Positions 52,917 to 61,333 of a DNA stretch of 64,000 bases are shown piece after piece. The number at the start of each line of letters is the position of its first letter. Position 1 is the first letter of the stretch. The position numbers were made by a program, and so were the translations under genes. The stretch is from Methanoculleus oceani (GTDB taxonomy: Archaea; Halobacteriota; Methanomicrobia; Methanomicrobiales; Methanoculleaceae): contig NZ_QFDM01000001.1 of assembly GCF_023702065.1 (NCBI RefSeq), positions 806,001-870,000 on the forward strand, written 5' to 3'. The notes under the pieces are model-generated. The model did no database searches and was not told the DNA's origin. It saw only the letters and a program-made list of their open reading frames with translations.

Positions 52917-53855
52917 ATGAGGGGCATGTTTACCATTCGTGAGATCCGAACCGAACGGGGGGTTCTCCAGTACCGCCGGGAGTCGCTCACCGGCATCCGG
53001 TGCCGGATCAGTCCCGTCCGGGTTGAGAGGCAGATCGACACCGCCCCTGCCATGCCGGACTCCCGCGACGGCTGCCCGTTCTGCCCCGATGCCATAGCCG
53101 TCTCCACCCCGACGTTCGAGGACGGCAGCCGTCTCCGGTCCGGTGAGAGCGTGACGTTCCCCAACCTCTACCCCTTCGCAGAGCGTCACGTGGTTACGGT
53201 GATCACGCCCGATCACGCGGCCGGCAGGTTTGAGAAGAGGTGCCTCGCCGACGCCATATCCGGCACGGCAGAAGCCCTGGGCCGGGCTCCGGGATACGCG
53301 AGCATCAACTGGAATTACCTCCCGTCGGCAGGCGCGAGCATCGTCCACCCCCACCTGCAGGGCATCGCCGACCCGGAGCCCACCCGCCTCGCGGACCTCT
53401 ACATCACCGGCGGCCGCCGGTACCTCGCCGACCACGGTCGTCTCTACTGGGAAGACCTGGTGGAGGGCGAGCGCTGCTCCGAGCGGTTCCTCTTCGAGGA
53501 CGAGATCTTCTGGTCGGCAAACCCCGTCCCCCTCGGTGAACGGGAGGTGCGGGGAATCCTTCCTGTGTCGACGCTTGCCGAGTTCGGGCCGTACATAGGG
53601 CCGCTGGCCGACGGGATCCTCCGGGTCATCGATTTCTACCGGTCCCTCGGCACCCATGCCTTCAACGCCTCGATCTTCTTTGACGCCCCGGGGAAAGGGG
53701 GGCAGGGCCACCGTGCTTTCTGTTCCATCATCGCACGGTTAAACCCGAACAGCCTCTCCATGTGCGACTCGGCGTTCATGGAGCGGCTGCACCTGGAGCC
53801 GGTCGTCCTGACGCTTCCCGAGGCCCTGGGCGCGCTCTTTCGGGAGAAAGGTTGA
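52917..53855 (+). CDS. galT: Galactose-1-phosphate uridylyltransferase-like protein
   Basis: The protein (312 residues from ATG 52917) has two metal-site-like Cys (CPFCPDA), SVTFPNLYPFAERHVVTV, the nucleotidyl-transfer motif SIVHPHLQGIAD with the HPH active-site histidine, and GQGHRAFCSIIARLNP. It belongs to the HIT superfamily and transfers UMP or another nucleotide to a sugar phosphate. The archaeal substrate may not be galactose 1-phosphate. A TATA-like box ends about 22 bases upstream, and ATG 52926 with GGAG ten bases before it is an alternative start. Confidence 0.88.
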   Translation: MRGMFTIREIRTERGVLQYRRESLTGIRCRISPVRVERQIDTAPAMPDSRDGCPFCPDAIAVSTPTFEDGSRLRSGESVTFPNLYPFAERHVVTVITPDHAAGRFEKRCLADAISGTAEALGRAPGYASINWNYLPSAGASIVHPHLQGIADPEPTRLADLYITGGRRYLADHGRLYWEDLVEGERCSERFLFEDEIFWSANPVPLGEREVRGILPVSTLAEFGPYIGPLADGILRVIDFYRSLGTHAFNASIFFDAPGKGGQGHRAFCSIIARLNPNSLSMCDSAFMERLHLEPVVLTLPEALGALFREKG

Positions 53856-53881
53856 TTGCGTGCCGGCGTTAACTCCTCATA

Positions 53882-55303
53882 ATGACAGAGCCGCGCGGAT
53901 TCCTGGTCGGCGGAGAATGGCGAACGAGCACCGAGATCCTGGAGGTTCGTTTCCCCTACACCGGGGAGACCGTCGGGCGGGTCTGCCTTGCCGGGAGCAA
54001 GGATGTCGAGGACGCCCTCCGTTCTGCGGAGAGTGATTTCTCCCTCACCCGGCGCCTTCCTGCTCACCGCCGCTCGGAGATCCTCTATGCCCTTGCCGGT
54101 CTCATCCGGGAACGGTCTGAAGAACTCATCGGGACGATCGTCCTCGAAGCGGGAAAGACCCGTGCTCTCGCAGAGAACGAGGTTTTGCGCGCGAAAGCAA
54201 CGATCGAAGTCTCCGCCGAGGAAGCGCGCAGGATCGACGGCACGATCCTCCCCCTCGACTGGAACGCGGCCGGCGAAGGGCGGGTCGGCTGCCTCCGTCG
54301 GTTCCCGCTCGGCCCGGTGCTCGCGATCACGCCGTTCAACTTTCCGCTCAACCTCGCCTGCCACAAACTGGGGCCGGCCATCGCCGCCGGAGACTCCGTC
54401 ATCCTCAAACCCGCGTCGGCAACCCCGATCTCCGCGCTGATGCTCGGCGAGATGGCGCTCGAAGCCGGGTTCCCTGCCGAAGCGATCAGCGTCGTCCCCT
54501 GCCGTCCCGACGTCGCCGAACGGATGGTGCGGGACGGCCGGATCGCGTGCGTGAGTTTCACCGGGAGCCCGGCCGTCGGGTGGCACCTGCGGGAGATTGC
54601 CGGCCGGAAACGCGTCGGGCTGGAACTCGGCGGCAACGCGGCCGTGATCGTCCACTCTGACGGCGATATCCCCTTCGCGGTCGGCCGTATCGTTGCCGGC
54701 GGGTTCTCGAACGCCGGCCAGACCTGCATCTCGGTGCAGCGGGTCTATCTTCACCGGCCGATCTATGATGAGGCGCTCGCGCTGCTCGTCGACCGGGTCC
54801 GTGCCCTTACAGTCGGCGACCCGCGCGAGCCCGGCACCGACGTGGGGCCGATGATATCGGAGTCCGCCGCTCGAGCGGCGTTTGCGAAGGTGCAGGAAGC
54901 GGTGGAGGGGGGCGCCGGGGTGCTCGCCGGGGGAACCCGCAACGGGCCGTTCGTCATGCCGACGGTCCTTCTCGATACGACAGCGGAGATGCGGGTGAAC
55001 CGGACCGAGGTCTTCGCCCCGGTGGTGACGGTCACCCCCTACGATACCTTCGAGGAAGCGATCGCACTCGCGAACGACTCCGAATACGGACTGCAGGCGG
55101 GTATCTTCACCCACGATGCTCGGCGGATCGCACAGGCGTTCGCCGAGCTCCGTGTCGGCGGCCTGGTGGCCAACGATGTCTCAACGTTCCGGATGGACCA
55201 CGCCCCGTACTGCGGGGTCAGGGGATCGGGCATCGGGCGCGAAGGACCGAAGTATGCAATCGAGGAGATGACGGAAGAGCGGATGATGGTCTTCTCTCCG
55301 TAG
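53882..55303 (+). CDS. NAD(P)-dependent aldehyde dehydrogenase (lactaldehyde/CofA-like)
   Basis: The 473-residue protein has the ALDH core: VLAITPFNFPLNLACHKLGP, ILKPASATP, SFTGSPAVGW, catalytic-base region GLELGGN and nucleophile Cys282 in NAGQTCISVQR, plus NRTEVFAPVV. Among archaeal ALDHs it most resembles the lactaldehyde dehydrogenase group, which can supply lactate for coenzyme F420 (CofA); this specific role is inference. It starts 26 bases after galT. Confidence 0.88.
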   Translation: MTEPRGFLVGGEWRTSTEILEVRFPYTGETVGRVCLAGSKDVEDALRSAESDFSLTRRLPAHRRSEILYALAGLIRERSEELIGTIVLEAGKTRALAENEVLRAKATIEVSAEEARRIDGTILPLDWNAAGEGRVGCLRRFPLGPVLAITPFNFPLNLACHKLGPAIAAGDSVILKPASATPISALMLGEMALEAGFPAEAISVVPCRPDVAERMVRDGRIACVSFTGSPAVGWHLREIAGRKRVGLELGGNAAVIVHSDGDIPFAVGRIVAGGFSNAGQTCISVQRVYLHRPIYDEALALLVDRVRALTVGDPREPGTDVGPMISESAARAAFAKVQEAVEGGAGVLAGGTRNGPFVMPTVLLDTTAEMRVNRTEVFAPVVTVTPYDTFEEAIALANDSEYGLQAGIFTHDARRIAQAFAELRVGGLVANDVSTFRMDHAPYCGVRGSGIGREGPKYAIEEMTEERMMVFSP

Positions 55304-55465
55304 GCGGCGAGATCCATCCGGATCCCCTCTCTTGTTCCTGAAATCCTTTATCTCGGGCCGTTTCTACCTGCGGAGTTCGCGCACCCGGTGTGTGGGACTC
55401 GTTCGAACCCCGCAGCCTCAGGAGAGGATCATATGAAGCGAGAGCCGATTCGCTGCCGGGAAGAT

Positions 55466-55477
55466 GCGAAAAAAAGA
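55466..55477 (-). terminator. T-rich terminator after mtd
   Basis: On the minus strand a run of seven T (55475-55469) follows the mtd stop by about 15 bases, a typical archaeal termination signal. The rest of the convergent 187-base gap shows nothing else. Confidence 0.5.
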
Positions 55478-55490
55478 AGTGGTGTTGGAT

Positions 55491-56333
55491 TTACTCGGGC
55501 TTGCTGACGAGCGTCGTCTTGGAGACGATCTCGCCGGTCTTCTTGTGCGGCTTCCGGATGACAGCGTCCATGCCCTTGTCGAGGGTGCGGGCCTCCTCGC
55601 AGAGGAACATCGCCTGGCGCATCATCTCGTGGGCGCTCGCGACGATCGGGATGTATTTCTCCCACTCCTTCGTCATGAAGCAGCCCTTGACGTTGACGCC
55701 TGCAACCGCCTGTGCGATCTCGTAGGCAGCACGGGCCTTCGCGAGCGCGTAGGGGTTGGTGAACTCGCCTTCGACAGCCTTGTCGGAGGTCATGACGACT
55801 TTCGGCAGCGCGAGGTCCGCGCCCTTCTTGCCCGCCTTCACCTGGTCGATCACCTTGTCGAGTTCCATCTGCATCTTGCGGAACGCGCCGGTGAGGGCAA
55901 GCACCTTGACGAGGTTCCCGTTGTAGTCCGCCATCTCGATGGGGTCGAGGAACTCACGGCGGGCGCCGATCATGGCGTCGGCCTTCATGATGATGTAGCC
56001 GAAGTTGCTCGCCTTGAGCGCTTCGAACTGCTCCTTCTTGGTAGTGACATCGTCGGTGATGACGACGCAGGGGATTCCGGCCTTTGCAAGGTCCTCGCGG
56101 GCCTGGGTGGGTCCGGGGAGGACGCCGTTCGGTGAGACGACGACACAGAAGTCCGGGCCCCATGCTTTCATATTGCTGACAACACGGTCGATATCCTCGG
56201 GCTGCAGCTTCGTACCGGAGGTCGCCATGAAGGTGATGATGTCCTCACGGTCGGCGCGCTCATCGAGAAGGAGTTCACCCATTACACCACTGGCGATATT
56301 TCCCAGTTTCGCAATTCCTACTTTAACAACCAC
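55491..56333 (-). CDS. mtd: F420-dependent methylenetetrahydromethanopterin dehydrogenase (Mtd)
   Basis: The 280-residue protein matches Mtd throughout: [20 protein letters not shown] at the start, [39 protein letters not shown] and [20 protein letters not shown]. It interconverts methenyl-H4MPT and methylene-H4MPT with F420. The start codon is GTG 56333, with GAGAGGTG six bases upstream; the longer frame to 56408 runs through the promoter. Divergent from the Tfx-type regulator. Confidence 0.96.
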   Translation of the reverse strand: MVVKVGIAKLGNIASGVMGELLLDERADREDIITFMATSGTKLQPEDIDRVVSNMKAWGPDFCVVVSPNGVLPGPTQAREDLAKAGIPCVVITDDVTTKKEQFEALKASNFGYIIMKADAMIGARREFLDPIEMADYNGNLVKVLALTGAFRKMQMELDKVIDQVKAGKKGADLALPKVVMTSDKAVEGEFTNPYALAKARAAYEIAQAVAGVNVKGCFMTKEWEKYIPIVASAHEMMRQAMFLCEEARTLDKGMDAVIRKPHKKTGEIVSKTTLVSKPE

Positions 56334-56343
56334 TTTAACACCT

Positions 56344-56389
56344 CTCAAAATTTGAGAACACGATAGTATCGCCAAGTTCTCATATAAAC
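56344..56389 (-). promoter_or_regulatory. mtd promoter with a palindrome at the transcription start
   Basis: On the minus strand a TATA-like TTTATATG (56389-56382) predicts transcription from about 56357. There lies the near-perfect 13-base palindrome CTCAAAATTTGAG (56344-56356), directly before the Shine-Dalgarno. A binding site at this place could block mtd transcription. Its proximity to the divergent Tfx-type gene makes that protein the obvious candidate; this is inference. Confidence 0.5.
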
Positions 56390-56472
56390 GTTTTGAAACG
56401 CCCCGCAAATCCTGCCCGGAGATGGAGCGGTTAAGGAAAAGTGTTTAAATTTACTCCGTCCATATATATCTG

Positions 56473-56877
56473 ATGAAACAAGGTCTGCTTACCGATCGCC
56501 AGAAAGAAGTGCTGCGTTACCGGAAGAAAGGGTTGACGCAGCAACAGATCGCAGAGATCATTCATACCTCAAAGGCAAACGTCTGCACCATCGAGAAGGC
56601 TGCTCTCGAGAACATCTCGCGTGCACGTGAAACGCTTGAATTCCTCTATACCCTTGACGCCGTTCACCTCTGCACGCTTCAGAGCGGCCTCGACCTGCTC
56701 AAGGCCCCCGAGATCATCTATGCTGAAGCCGAGAAGAAGGGATTAAAGGTCAAATACGACACGATCTCGCTCATTAACAGGCTCAGGGACGCCAACCCCG
56801 AGCGGTTCAGGGGGAGGCAGGTCCGCGAGGACGTTGAGATCTATATCAACAAAGACGGCGACCTGTATTTCGGGTAA
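56473..56877 (+). CDS. tfx: Tfx-family DNA-binding protein
   Basis: The 134-residue protein has an N-terminal helix-turn-helix, LLTDRQKEVLRYRKKGLTQQ then IAEIIHTSKANVCTIEKAAL, and a C-terminal domain ending EDVEIYINKDGDLYFG. In Methanothermobacter, Tfx binds near the promoter of the molybdenum formylmethanofuran dehydrogenase operon. Here it is divergent from mtd, another gene of the same pathway. A TATA-like GTTTAAAT at 56443-56450 implies an almost leaderless mRNA. Confidence 0.9.
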   Translation: MKQGLLTDRQKEVLRYRKKGLTQQQIAEIIHTSKANVCTIEKAALENISRARETLEFLYTLDAVHLCTLQSGLDLLKAPEIIYAEAEKKGLKVKYDTISLINRLRDANPERFRGRQVREDVEIYINKDGDLYFG

Positions 56878-57073
56878 TACGGTTTCCCGGGTGCGCGCAT
56901 GGCTCTCGTGTCGGAGCGGGAGCCCCGCGGAGGATCTCTCCCGGTCGTACGTCTGCGAACGGGGCCTTTGCAGCCCTTCATTCATCCCCCTGACCGCTCA
57001 GTTCGGTGAACCGATGCCGCGCCTGCAGCAAATAGTCGTTTGGCGTAAATTCCCGGGAAATCCGATAACAAGG

Positions 57074-57080
57074 TTTATAT
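57074..57080 (+). promoter_or_regulatory. TATA-like box before the structured region and uL3
   Basis: TTTATAT at 57074-57080 within AACAAGGTTTATATCTCATT predicts rightward transcription from about 57103. No protein start with family resemblance follows until uL3 at 57697, so the transcript would begin with almost 600 untranslated bases or represent a separate RNA. The 196 bases between the Tfx-type gene and this box show nothing else. Confidence 0.5.
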
Positions 57081-57102
57081 CTCATTTTAAGTAATGTTTA
57101 AG

Positions 57103-57690
57103 AAACCGCTCTGCACAATTCCGTCCGGACCCGGGAGGCAGCCGGCACCTCACGTGCCTCTGATCCCCGGGATCTCTCCGGTTCCGCAATATACGCGGAA
57201 CAGAGACCCGCGGCGGGAGGGTGCGGAAGGTACCAGACAAAGCGAAGGTCGAACCCTCCTCACGGAGGGCCGATGTCGATATGGAGTTGTGCTCGTCACA
57301 ACGGGATGACAGGAGCTGGATCTGATCGAGACGTTGGGCCAACGCCAGTGCAGCGCGCCCGGTTCCGGGAACACTCTTCCTGGAAACGTCGGAGAGTCAG
57401 GATCTATTGGCGACGACTGGAATGCACCCGGTGCACACCGGGACGGCAGCGGAGAGGGCGATCGAAACGCGCAGAGACGGATGTCTCTGTTGATCCTCAC
57501 GCTCCGCTGCCTCCATCAACTGTTTCCCCTGACACCCGGGCGTTAATGCCTGGGTGTTCGATATCCTGCCCCGTACGGGTTCGCCAGAAGGCCTATCGTG
57601 CCGGCACGTCCGGCACGGGGCCCGGCGCATGCATCGCCCTGCAGCAGGCCTGCAGTCGATGCATCACGCTACAACGCACGAAGGGTTGAT
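57103..57690 (+). ncRNA. Candidate large structured RNA or leader upstream of the ribosomal operon
   Basis: No protein is recognised in this stretch, but it is dense in stem-loops. Examples: GTTCCGC/GCGGAAC (57181-57201) extended by TCTCT/AGAGA; CCCTCC/GGAGGG (57254-57269); GTTGTG/CACAAC (57286-57302); TTCCGGGAA/TTCCTGGAA (57363-57385, one G-U); CCCGGT/ACCGGG (57427-57442); CAGAGAC/GTCTCTG (57472-57489); ACACCCGGGC/GCCTGGGTGT (57532-57557, one G-U); CGTGCCGG/CCGGCACG (57597-57617); ATGCATCG/CGATGCAT enclosing CTGCAG/CTGCAG (57629-57664). CCCTCC can alternatively pair with GGAGGG at 57216-57221. The hallmark sequences of RNase P RNA and SRP RNA were not found. Strand is assumed from the TATA-like box. 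Confidence 0.55.
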
Positions 57691-57696
57691 TGAAAC

Positions 57697-58710
57697 ATGC
57701 CGAAGATTAACAGACCACGCAGAGGATCCCTCGCGTACAGCCCGAGAAAACGGGCAAAAAGCCCGGTTCCCCGCTACGGCTCATGGCCGGAGTATACGGG
57801 AGCCCCGGCCGTCCAGGGATTCGCAGGGTACAAGGTGGGGATGACCCACGTCATCATGGTCGATGACCACAAGAGCAGCCCCACCGAAGGCAAGGATGTG
57901 ATGGTGCCGGTGACCGTGGTTGAGGTCCCGCCCATGCGGGTGGCAGGCGTGCGCGCATACAGTGAGGACACCTACGGAAAGCATGCGCTGACCGAAGCGT
58001 GGACGACCGACCTCGATGAGGAGTTGTCCCGCCGCATCAACGTCCCGAAGAACCACGACACCGCCGCCGCTCTCGACGCCATCAAAAACGCAGTCGGCGA
58101 AGGCAGGGTCGCGGAACTCTACGCTCTGGCCTACACCCGGCCCATGGAACTCACCGGCGTCCCGAAGAAGGTCCCCGACCTGATGGAGATGCGGATCGCC
58201 GGCGGAAGCCTTGACGACCAGGCTGCTTACGCTGCCGAGATTCTCGGGAAGGAGATCACGATCTCCGGCAACCTCGAGGTCGGCGAATACGTCGACGTGA
58301 CCGCAGTTACCACCGGCAAGGGCACGGAAGGCCCCGTCAAGCGCTGGGGCGTCCAGGTCCGGAAGCGGAAACACTCCCGCGGCGGCAAGAAGCGTCACAT
58401 CGGCAACCTCGGTCCGTGGCACCCGCACCATGTTCGGTGGCAGGTCCCGCAGTCGGGCCAGATGGGCTACCAGCAGCGCACCGAGTTCAACAAGCGCATT
58501 TTAAAGATCGGCACCGATGGCGACGACATAACGCCGGCAGGCGGATTCCTGCACTACGGCCTTGTGCGCGGTCCCTACGTGCTGATCAAGGGCTCCGTCC
58601 CGGGACCGAACAAGCGGCTGGTCCGGATACGCTCCGCGATACGGCAGGGTGAACACACCGTCCGCACGCCGACGATCAGTTTCGTCAGCGCGCAGAGCCA
58701 GCAGGGGTGA
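57697..58710 (+). CDS. rpl3: Ribosomal protein uL3
   Basis: The 337-residue archaeal/eukaryotic-type L3 shows [77 protein letters not shown] and [20 protein letters not shown]. It is the first gene of the cluster and helps shape the peptidyl transferase centre. The long structured stretch lies immediately upstream. Confidence 0.98.
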   Translation: MPKINRPRRGSLAYSPRKRAKSPVPRYGSWPEYTGAPAVQGFAGYKVGMTHVIMVDDHKSSPTEGKDVMVPVTVVEVPPMRVAGVRAYSEDTYGKHALTEAWTTDLDEELSRRINVPKNHDTAAALDAIKNAVGEGRVAELYALAYTRPMELTGVPKKVPDLMEMRIAGGSLDDQAAYAAEILGKEITISGNLEVGEYVDVTAVTTGKGTEGPVKRWGVQVRKRKHSRGGKKRHIGNLGPWHPHHVRWQVPQSGQMGYQQRTEFNKRILKIGTDGDDITPAGGFLHYGLVRGPYVLIKGSVPGPNKRLVRIRSAIRQGEHTVRTPTISFVSAQSQQG

Positions 58711-58716
58711 GCAGCG

Positions 58717-59466
58717 ATGAAGGCACAGGTTCGAACACTGACAGGCGAGATCGCTCACGAGATCGATCTCCCGGAAATCTTTAACGAAGCGTACAGGCCC
58801 GACCTGATTAAGCGGGCAGTCCTCGCGCTCCAGAGCACCCGGTTCCAGCCGCATGGGACAAACCCCTATGCAGGCATGCGCACCTCGGCAGAGTCCTGGG
58901 GCAGCGGCCGGGGTGTCGCTCAGGTCCCCCGCTTAAAGAACGGCAGCAGGGTGGCCCGGGTGCCGCAGGCAACCGGCGGGCGTGCAGCGCACCCCCCGAA
59001 GGTCGAAAAGATCCTCGTCAAGGAGATCAACCGGAAAGAGAAACAGAAGGCCTTCCGGTCTGCCGTCGCAGCCAGCACCTACCAGGACCTCGCCCGGGAA
59101 CGCGGGCACCTCTTTGAGGGCGATCTCCCGCTGGTCTTCGAGGACCGGTTCGAAGAGATCACCCGCACAGGCGATGTCATCTCGGCGCTCTCTGCGCTCG
59201 GTGTCTATGCCGATGTCGAGCGGGCGAAGAGCAGCAAGAAAGTCCGTGCAGGGCGGGGTACCATGCGTGGCCGCCGCTACAAGCAGCGCAAGAGCGTTCT
59301 CATCGTCACCGGGAGCGAGCCGCTCCGGGCAGCCCGGAACCTTGCCGGCGTCGATGCCGTGACGGTCAACCAGCTCAACACCGAACTCTTGGCCCCCGGC
59401 ACGCAGGCAGGACGCCTGACGATCTGGACTGAGTCTGCAATCAGGAGACTGGAGGAGTTCTCATGA
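58717..59466 (+). CDS. rpl4: Ribosomal protein uL4
   Basis: The 249-residue protein has the uL4 globular domain and the extended loop with HGTNPYAGMRTSAESWGSG, GVAQVPRLKNGSRVARVPQA and GRGTMRGRRYKQRKSVLIV. It lines the peptide exit tunnel. It starts six bases after uL3 and overlaps uL23 by four bases (ATGA). Confidence 0.98.
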   Translation: MKAQVRTLTGEIAHEIDLPEIFNEAYRPDLIKRAVLALQSTRFQPHGTNPYAGMRTSAESWGSGRGVAQVPRLKNGSRVARVPQATGGRAAHPPKVEKILVKEINRKEKQKAFRSAVAASTYQDLARERGHLFEGDLPLVFEDRFEEITRTGDVISALSALGVYADVERAKSSKKVRAGRGTMRGRRYKQRKSVLIVTGSEPLRAARNLAGVDAVTVNQLNTELLAPGTQAGRLTIWTESAIRRLEEFS

Positions 59467-59711
59467 TACTGAAACACCCGTTCGTTACTGAAAAAGCAAC
59501 GATGATGCTCGAAGGCGAGAGCAAGCTCCAGTTTATCGTGCAGAGGGATGCCACCAAGCAGGGGATCAAGCGTGAGCTTCAGTCGATCTTCGAGCAGGAA
59601 GTGACCTCTGTCCGCACAATGATGACCATGAAAGGCGAGAAGAAGGCCATTGTAACGTTTGCGGATGCGAAAGCGGCTGAAGAGATCCTCAGCCGGCTGG
59701 GAATAATGTAA
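59463..59711 (+). CDS. rpl23: Ribosomal protein uL23
   Basis: The 82-residue protein reads MILKHPFVTEKATMMLEGES, LQFIVQRDATKQGIKREL and GEKKAIVTFADAKAAEEIL, typical uL23. It sits at the exit of the peptide tunnel, where SRP docks. Translationally coupled to uL4. Confidence 0.97.
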   Translation: MILKHPFVTEKATMMLEGESKLQFIVQRDATKQGIKRELQSIFEQEVTSVRTMMTMKGEKKAIVTFADAKAAEEILSRLGIM

Positions 59712-59722
59712 GGTGAGTGACG

Positions 59723-60442
59723 ATGGCACATCGAATTATTGCACAGAGCCGTGGAAAAGGCGGCCCGTCCTACCGTGCACCGTCGCACCGGTATAAGGCC
59801 GAACTGCGGCACGTAGGGAAGAATGACGCCCTGGTATCCGGGGTCGTCATCGATATCGAGCACGACCCGGCACGCCACGCACCGATCGCTCTCACCAGGA
59901 TCGAGAACGGCGAGAAGATCTACGTCCTCGCCACCGAAGGACTCGGTGTCGGAGATACGGTCTCCTGGGGCCCGGGTGGCGCGGTGAAGAACGGCAACAC
60001 CCTGCCGCTCCGGGAGGTCCCGGTCGGTGCATACGTCTGCAACATCGAGGCCAGGCCCAACGACGGCGGCAAGTTCGTCCGCTCGAGCGGTGTCCAGGCC
60101 CTCGTCATCGGTAAGGCCGATGACGGCAGGGTCGGTGTTCGGATGCCGAGCGGCAAGAACAAGTGGTTCAACGGTGCCTGCATGGCAACCGTCGGTATCG
60201 TTGCCGGCGGCGGACGGGGCGAAAAACCGTTCGTCAAGGCAGGAAAGAAGCACTTCCACGTCCGGTCCTCCTCCGAGAGGTGGCCTCGCGTCAAGGGTGT
60301 CTGCATGAACGTCATCGACCACCCGTTCGGCGGCGGTGGACACCAGCACTGCGGACGCCCGAAGACCGTATCCCACGGTACGTCCCCCGGCAGGAAAGTA
60401 GGGCATATTGCGGCCCGGAGAACAGGCAAGTGGAAGAAGTGA
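59723..60442 (+). CDS. rpl2: Ribosomal protein uL2
   Basis: The 239-residue protein contains MAHRIIAQSRGKGGPSYRAP, KWFNGACMATVGIVAGGGRG and the C-terminal MNVIDHPFGGGGHQHCGRPK with the His important for peptidyl transfer. ATG 59723 has GGTGA seven bases upstream; the GTG at 59717 overlaps that signal and is not used. Confidence 0.98.
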   Translation: MAHRIIAQSRGKGGPSYRAPSHRYKAELRHVGKNDALVSGVVIDIEHDPARHAPIALTRIENGEKIYVLATEGLGVGDTVSWGPGGAVKNGNTLPLREVPVGAYVCNIEARPNDGGKFVRSSGVQALVIGKADDGRVGVRMPSGKNKWFNGACMATVGIVAGGGRGEKPFVKAGKKHFHVRSSSERWPRVKGVCMNVIDHPFGGGGHQHCGRPKTVSHGTSPGRKVGHIAARRTGKWKK

Positions 60443-60452
60443 GGGGTGAAGC

Positions 60453-60866
60453 ATGGCAAAGAAGACACAGAAGCGAATGCCGCGGCGGCGTGAGGAGTTC
60501 ACCTATCGCGGTCATTCCGTTGAAGACCTGAAGCAGATGGCTCTCTCCGAGCTGCTGCCGCTCATGCCGGCCCGGGCACGCAGGAAGTTCGACCGGGGTC
60601 TCTCCCGGGAACACGAGAAACTCCTTGCCGATCTCCGGTCGGGAGACGGGAGCATCCGCACCCATCTGCGCGACATGATCATCATGCCCGAGATGGTCGG
60701 CAGGACGTTCGAGATTCACAACGGGAAAGAGTTCCAGGCGGTGGAGATTCAGCCGGAGGCGGTCTTCCACTACCTTGGAGAGTTTGCACTGACCCGCAGG
60801 AGGGTCTCCCACGGCAGCGCCGGTATCGGTGCAACCCGGTCGAGTAAGTACGTACCGCTGAAGTGA
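60453..60866 (+). CDS. rps19: Ribosomal protein uS19
   Basis: The 137-residue archaeal-type S19 has [40 protein letters not shown] and [20 protein letters not shown]. It contacts tRNA in the small-subunit head. Its TGA overlaps the ATG of uL22 by one base. Confidence 0.98.
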   Translation: MAKKTQKRMPRRREEFTYRGHSVEDLKQMALSELLPLMPARARRKFDRGLSREHEKLLADLRSGDGSIRTHLRDMIIMPEMVGRTFEIHNGKEFQAVEIQPEAVFHYLGEFALTRRRVSHGSAGIGATRSSKYVPLK

Positions 60867-61333
60867 TGGCTATGGCAAGAACAGATTATTCAGCAAAGAT
60901 CGAGGGCGAGAACATCGCTCGCGCAAAGGCGAACGAGCTTCCCGTCTCTCCCAAGCACTCGATCGAGATTGCCAGGTTCATCCGGAAGATGACCACCTCT
61001 GAAGCAAAGGCATACCTCGCCGATGTAGTGGAACTCAAGAAGGCCATCCCCTTCAAGCGGTTCAACCGGAACGTCGCCCACAAGCGGGGTCTTTCGAAGT
61101 GGCCCGCTGGCCGGTACCCGGTCAAGGCCGCGGAGGCCTACATCAGGCTGCTCGAGTCCGTCGAGAAGAACGCCGAGTACATCGGCCTTGATACCGAAAA
61201 CCTCCGGATCGACCACGTCGCCGCCAACACCGGCCGTGGCCTCAAGGCGTTCTTCCCGCGTGCGATGGGTCGCGCCACCCCGAAGCGCAGAGAGACTGTG
61301 AACATCGAGATCGTCGTGACCGAGGTGGCGTAA
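60866..61333 (+). CDS. rpl22: Ribosomal protein uL22
   Basis: The protein has [56 protein letters not shown] and [20 protein letters not shown], as in archaeal L22/L17e. ATG 60866 overlaps the uS19 stop (TGATG); ATG 60872 (MARTDY) is an equally possible start. The stop overlaps the uS3 start by one base. Confidence 0.97.
   Translation: MAMARTDYSAKIEGENIARAKANELPVSPKHSIEIARFIRKMTTSEAKAYLADVVELKKAIPFKRFNRNVAHKRGLSKWPAGRYPVKAAEAYIRLLESVEKNAEYIGLDTENLRIDHVAANTGRGLKAFFPRAMGRATPKRRETVNIEIVVTEVA

Noticed and set aside
57082-57342. Open frames on both strands in the uL3 upstream region
   Set aside because: All are low in family resemblance, rich in Arg/Pro/Ser, and explained by high GC; none has a convincing ribosome-binding site.
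57103-57690. RNase P RNA or SRP (7S) RNA as identity of the structured region
   Set aside because: The GAGGAAAGUCC and ACAGAAxxxGGCUUA elements of RNase P RNA and the GGAAGGGAGCAG-type S-domain of SRP RNA are absent, and SRP RNA is one long rod rather than many separate hairpins.
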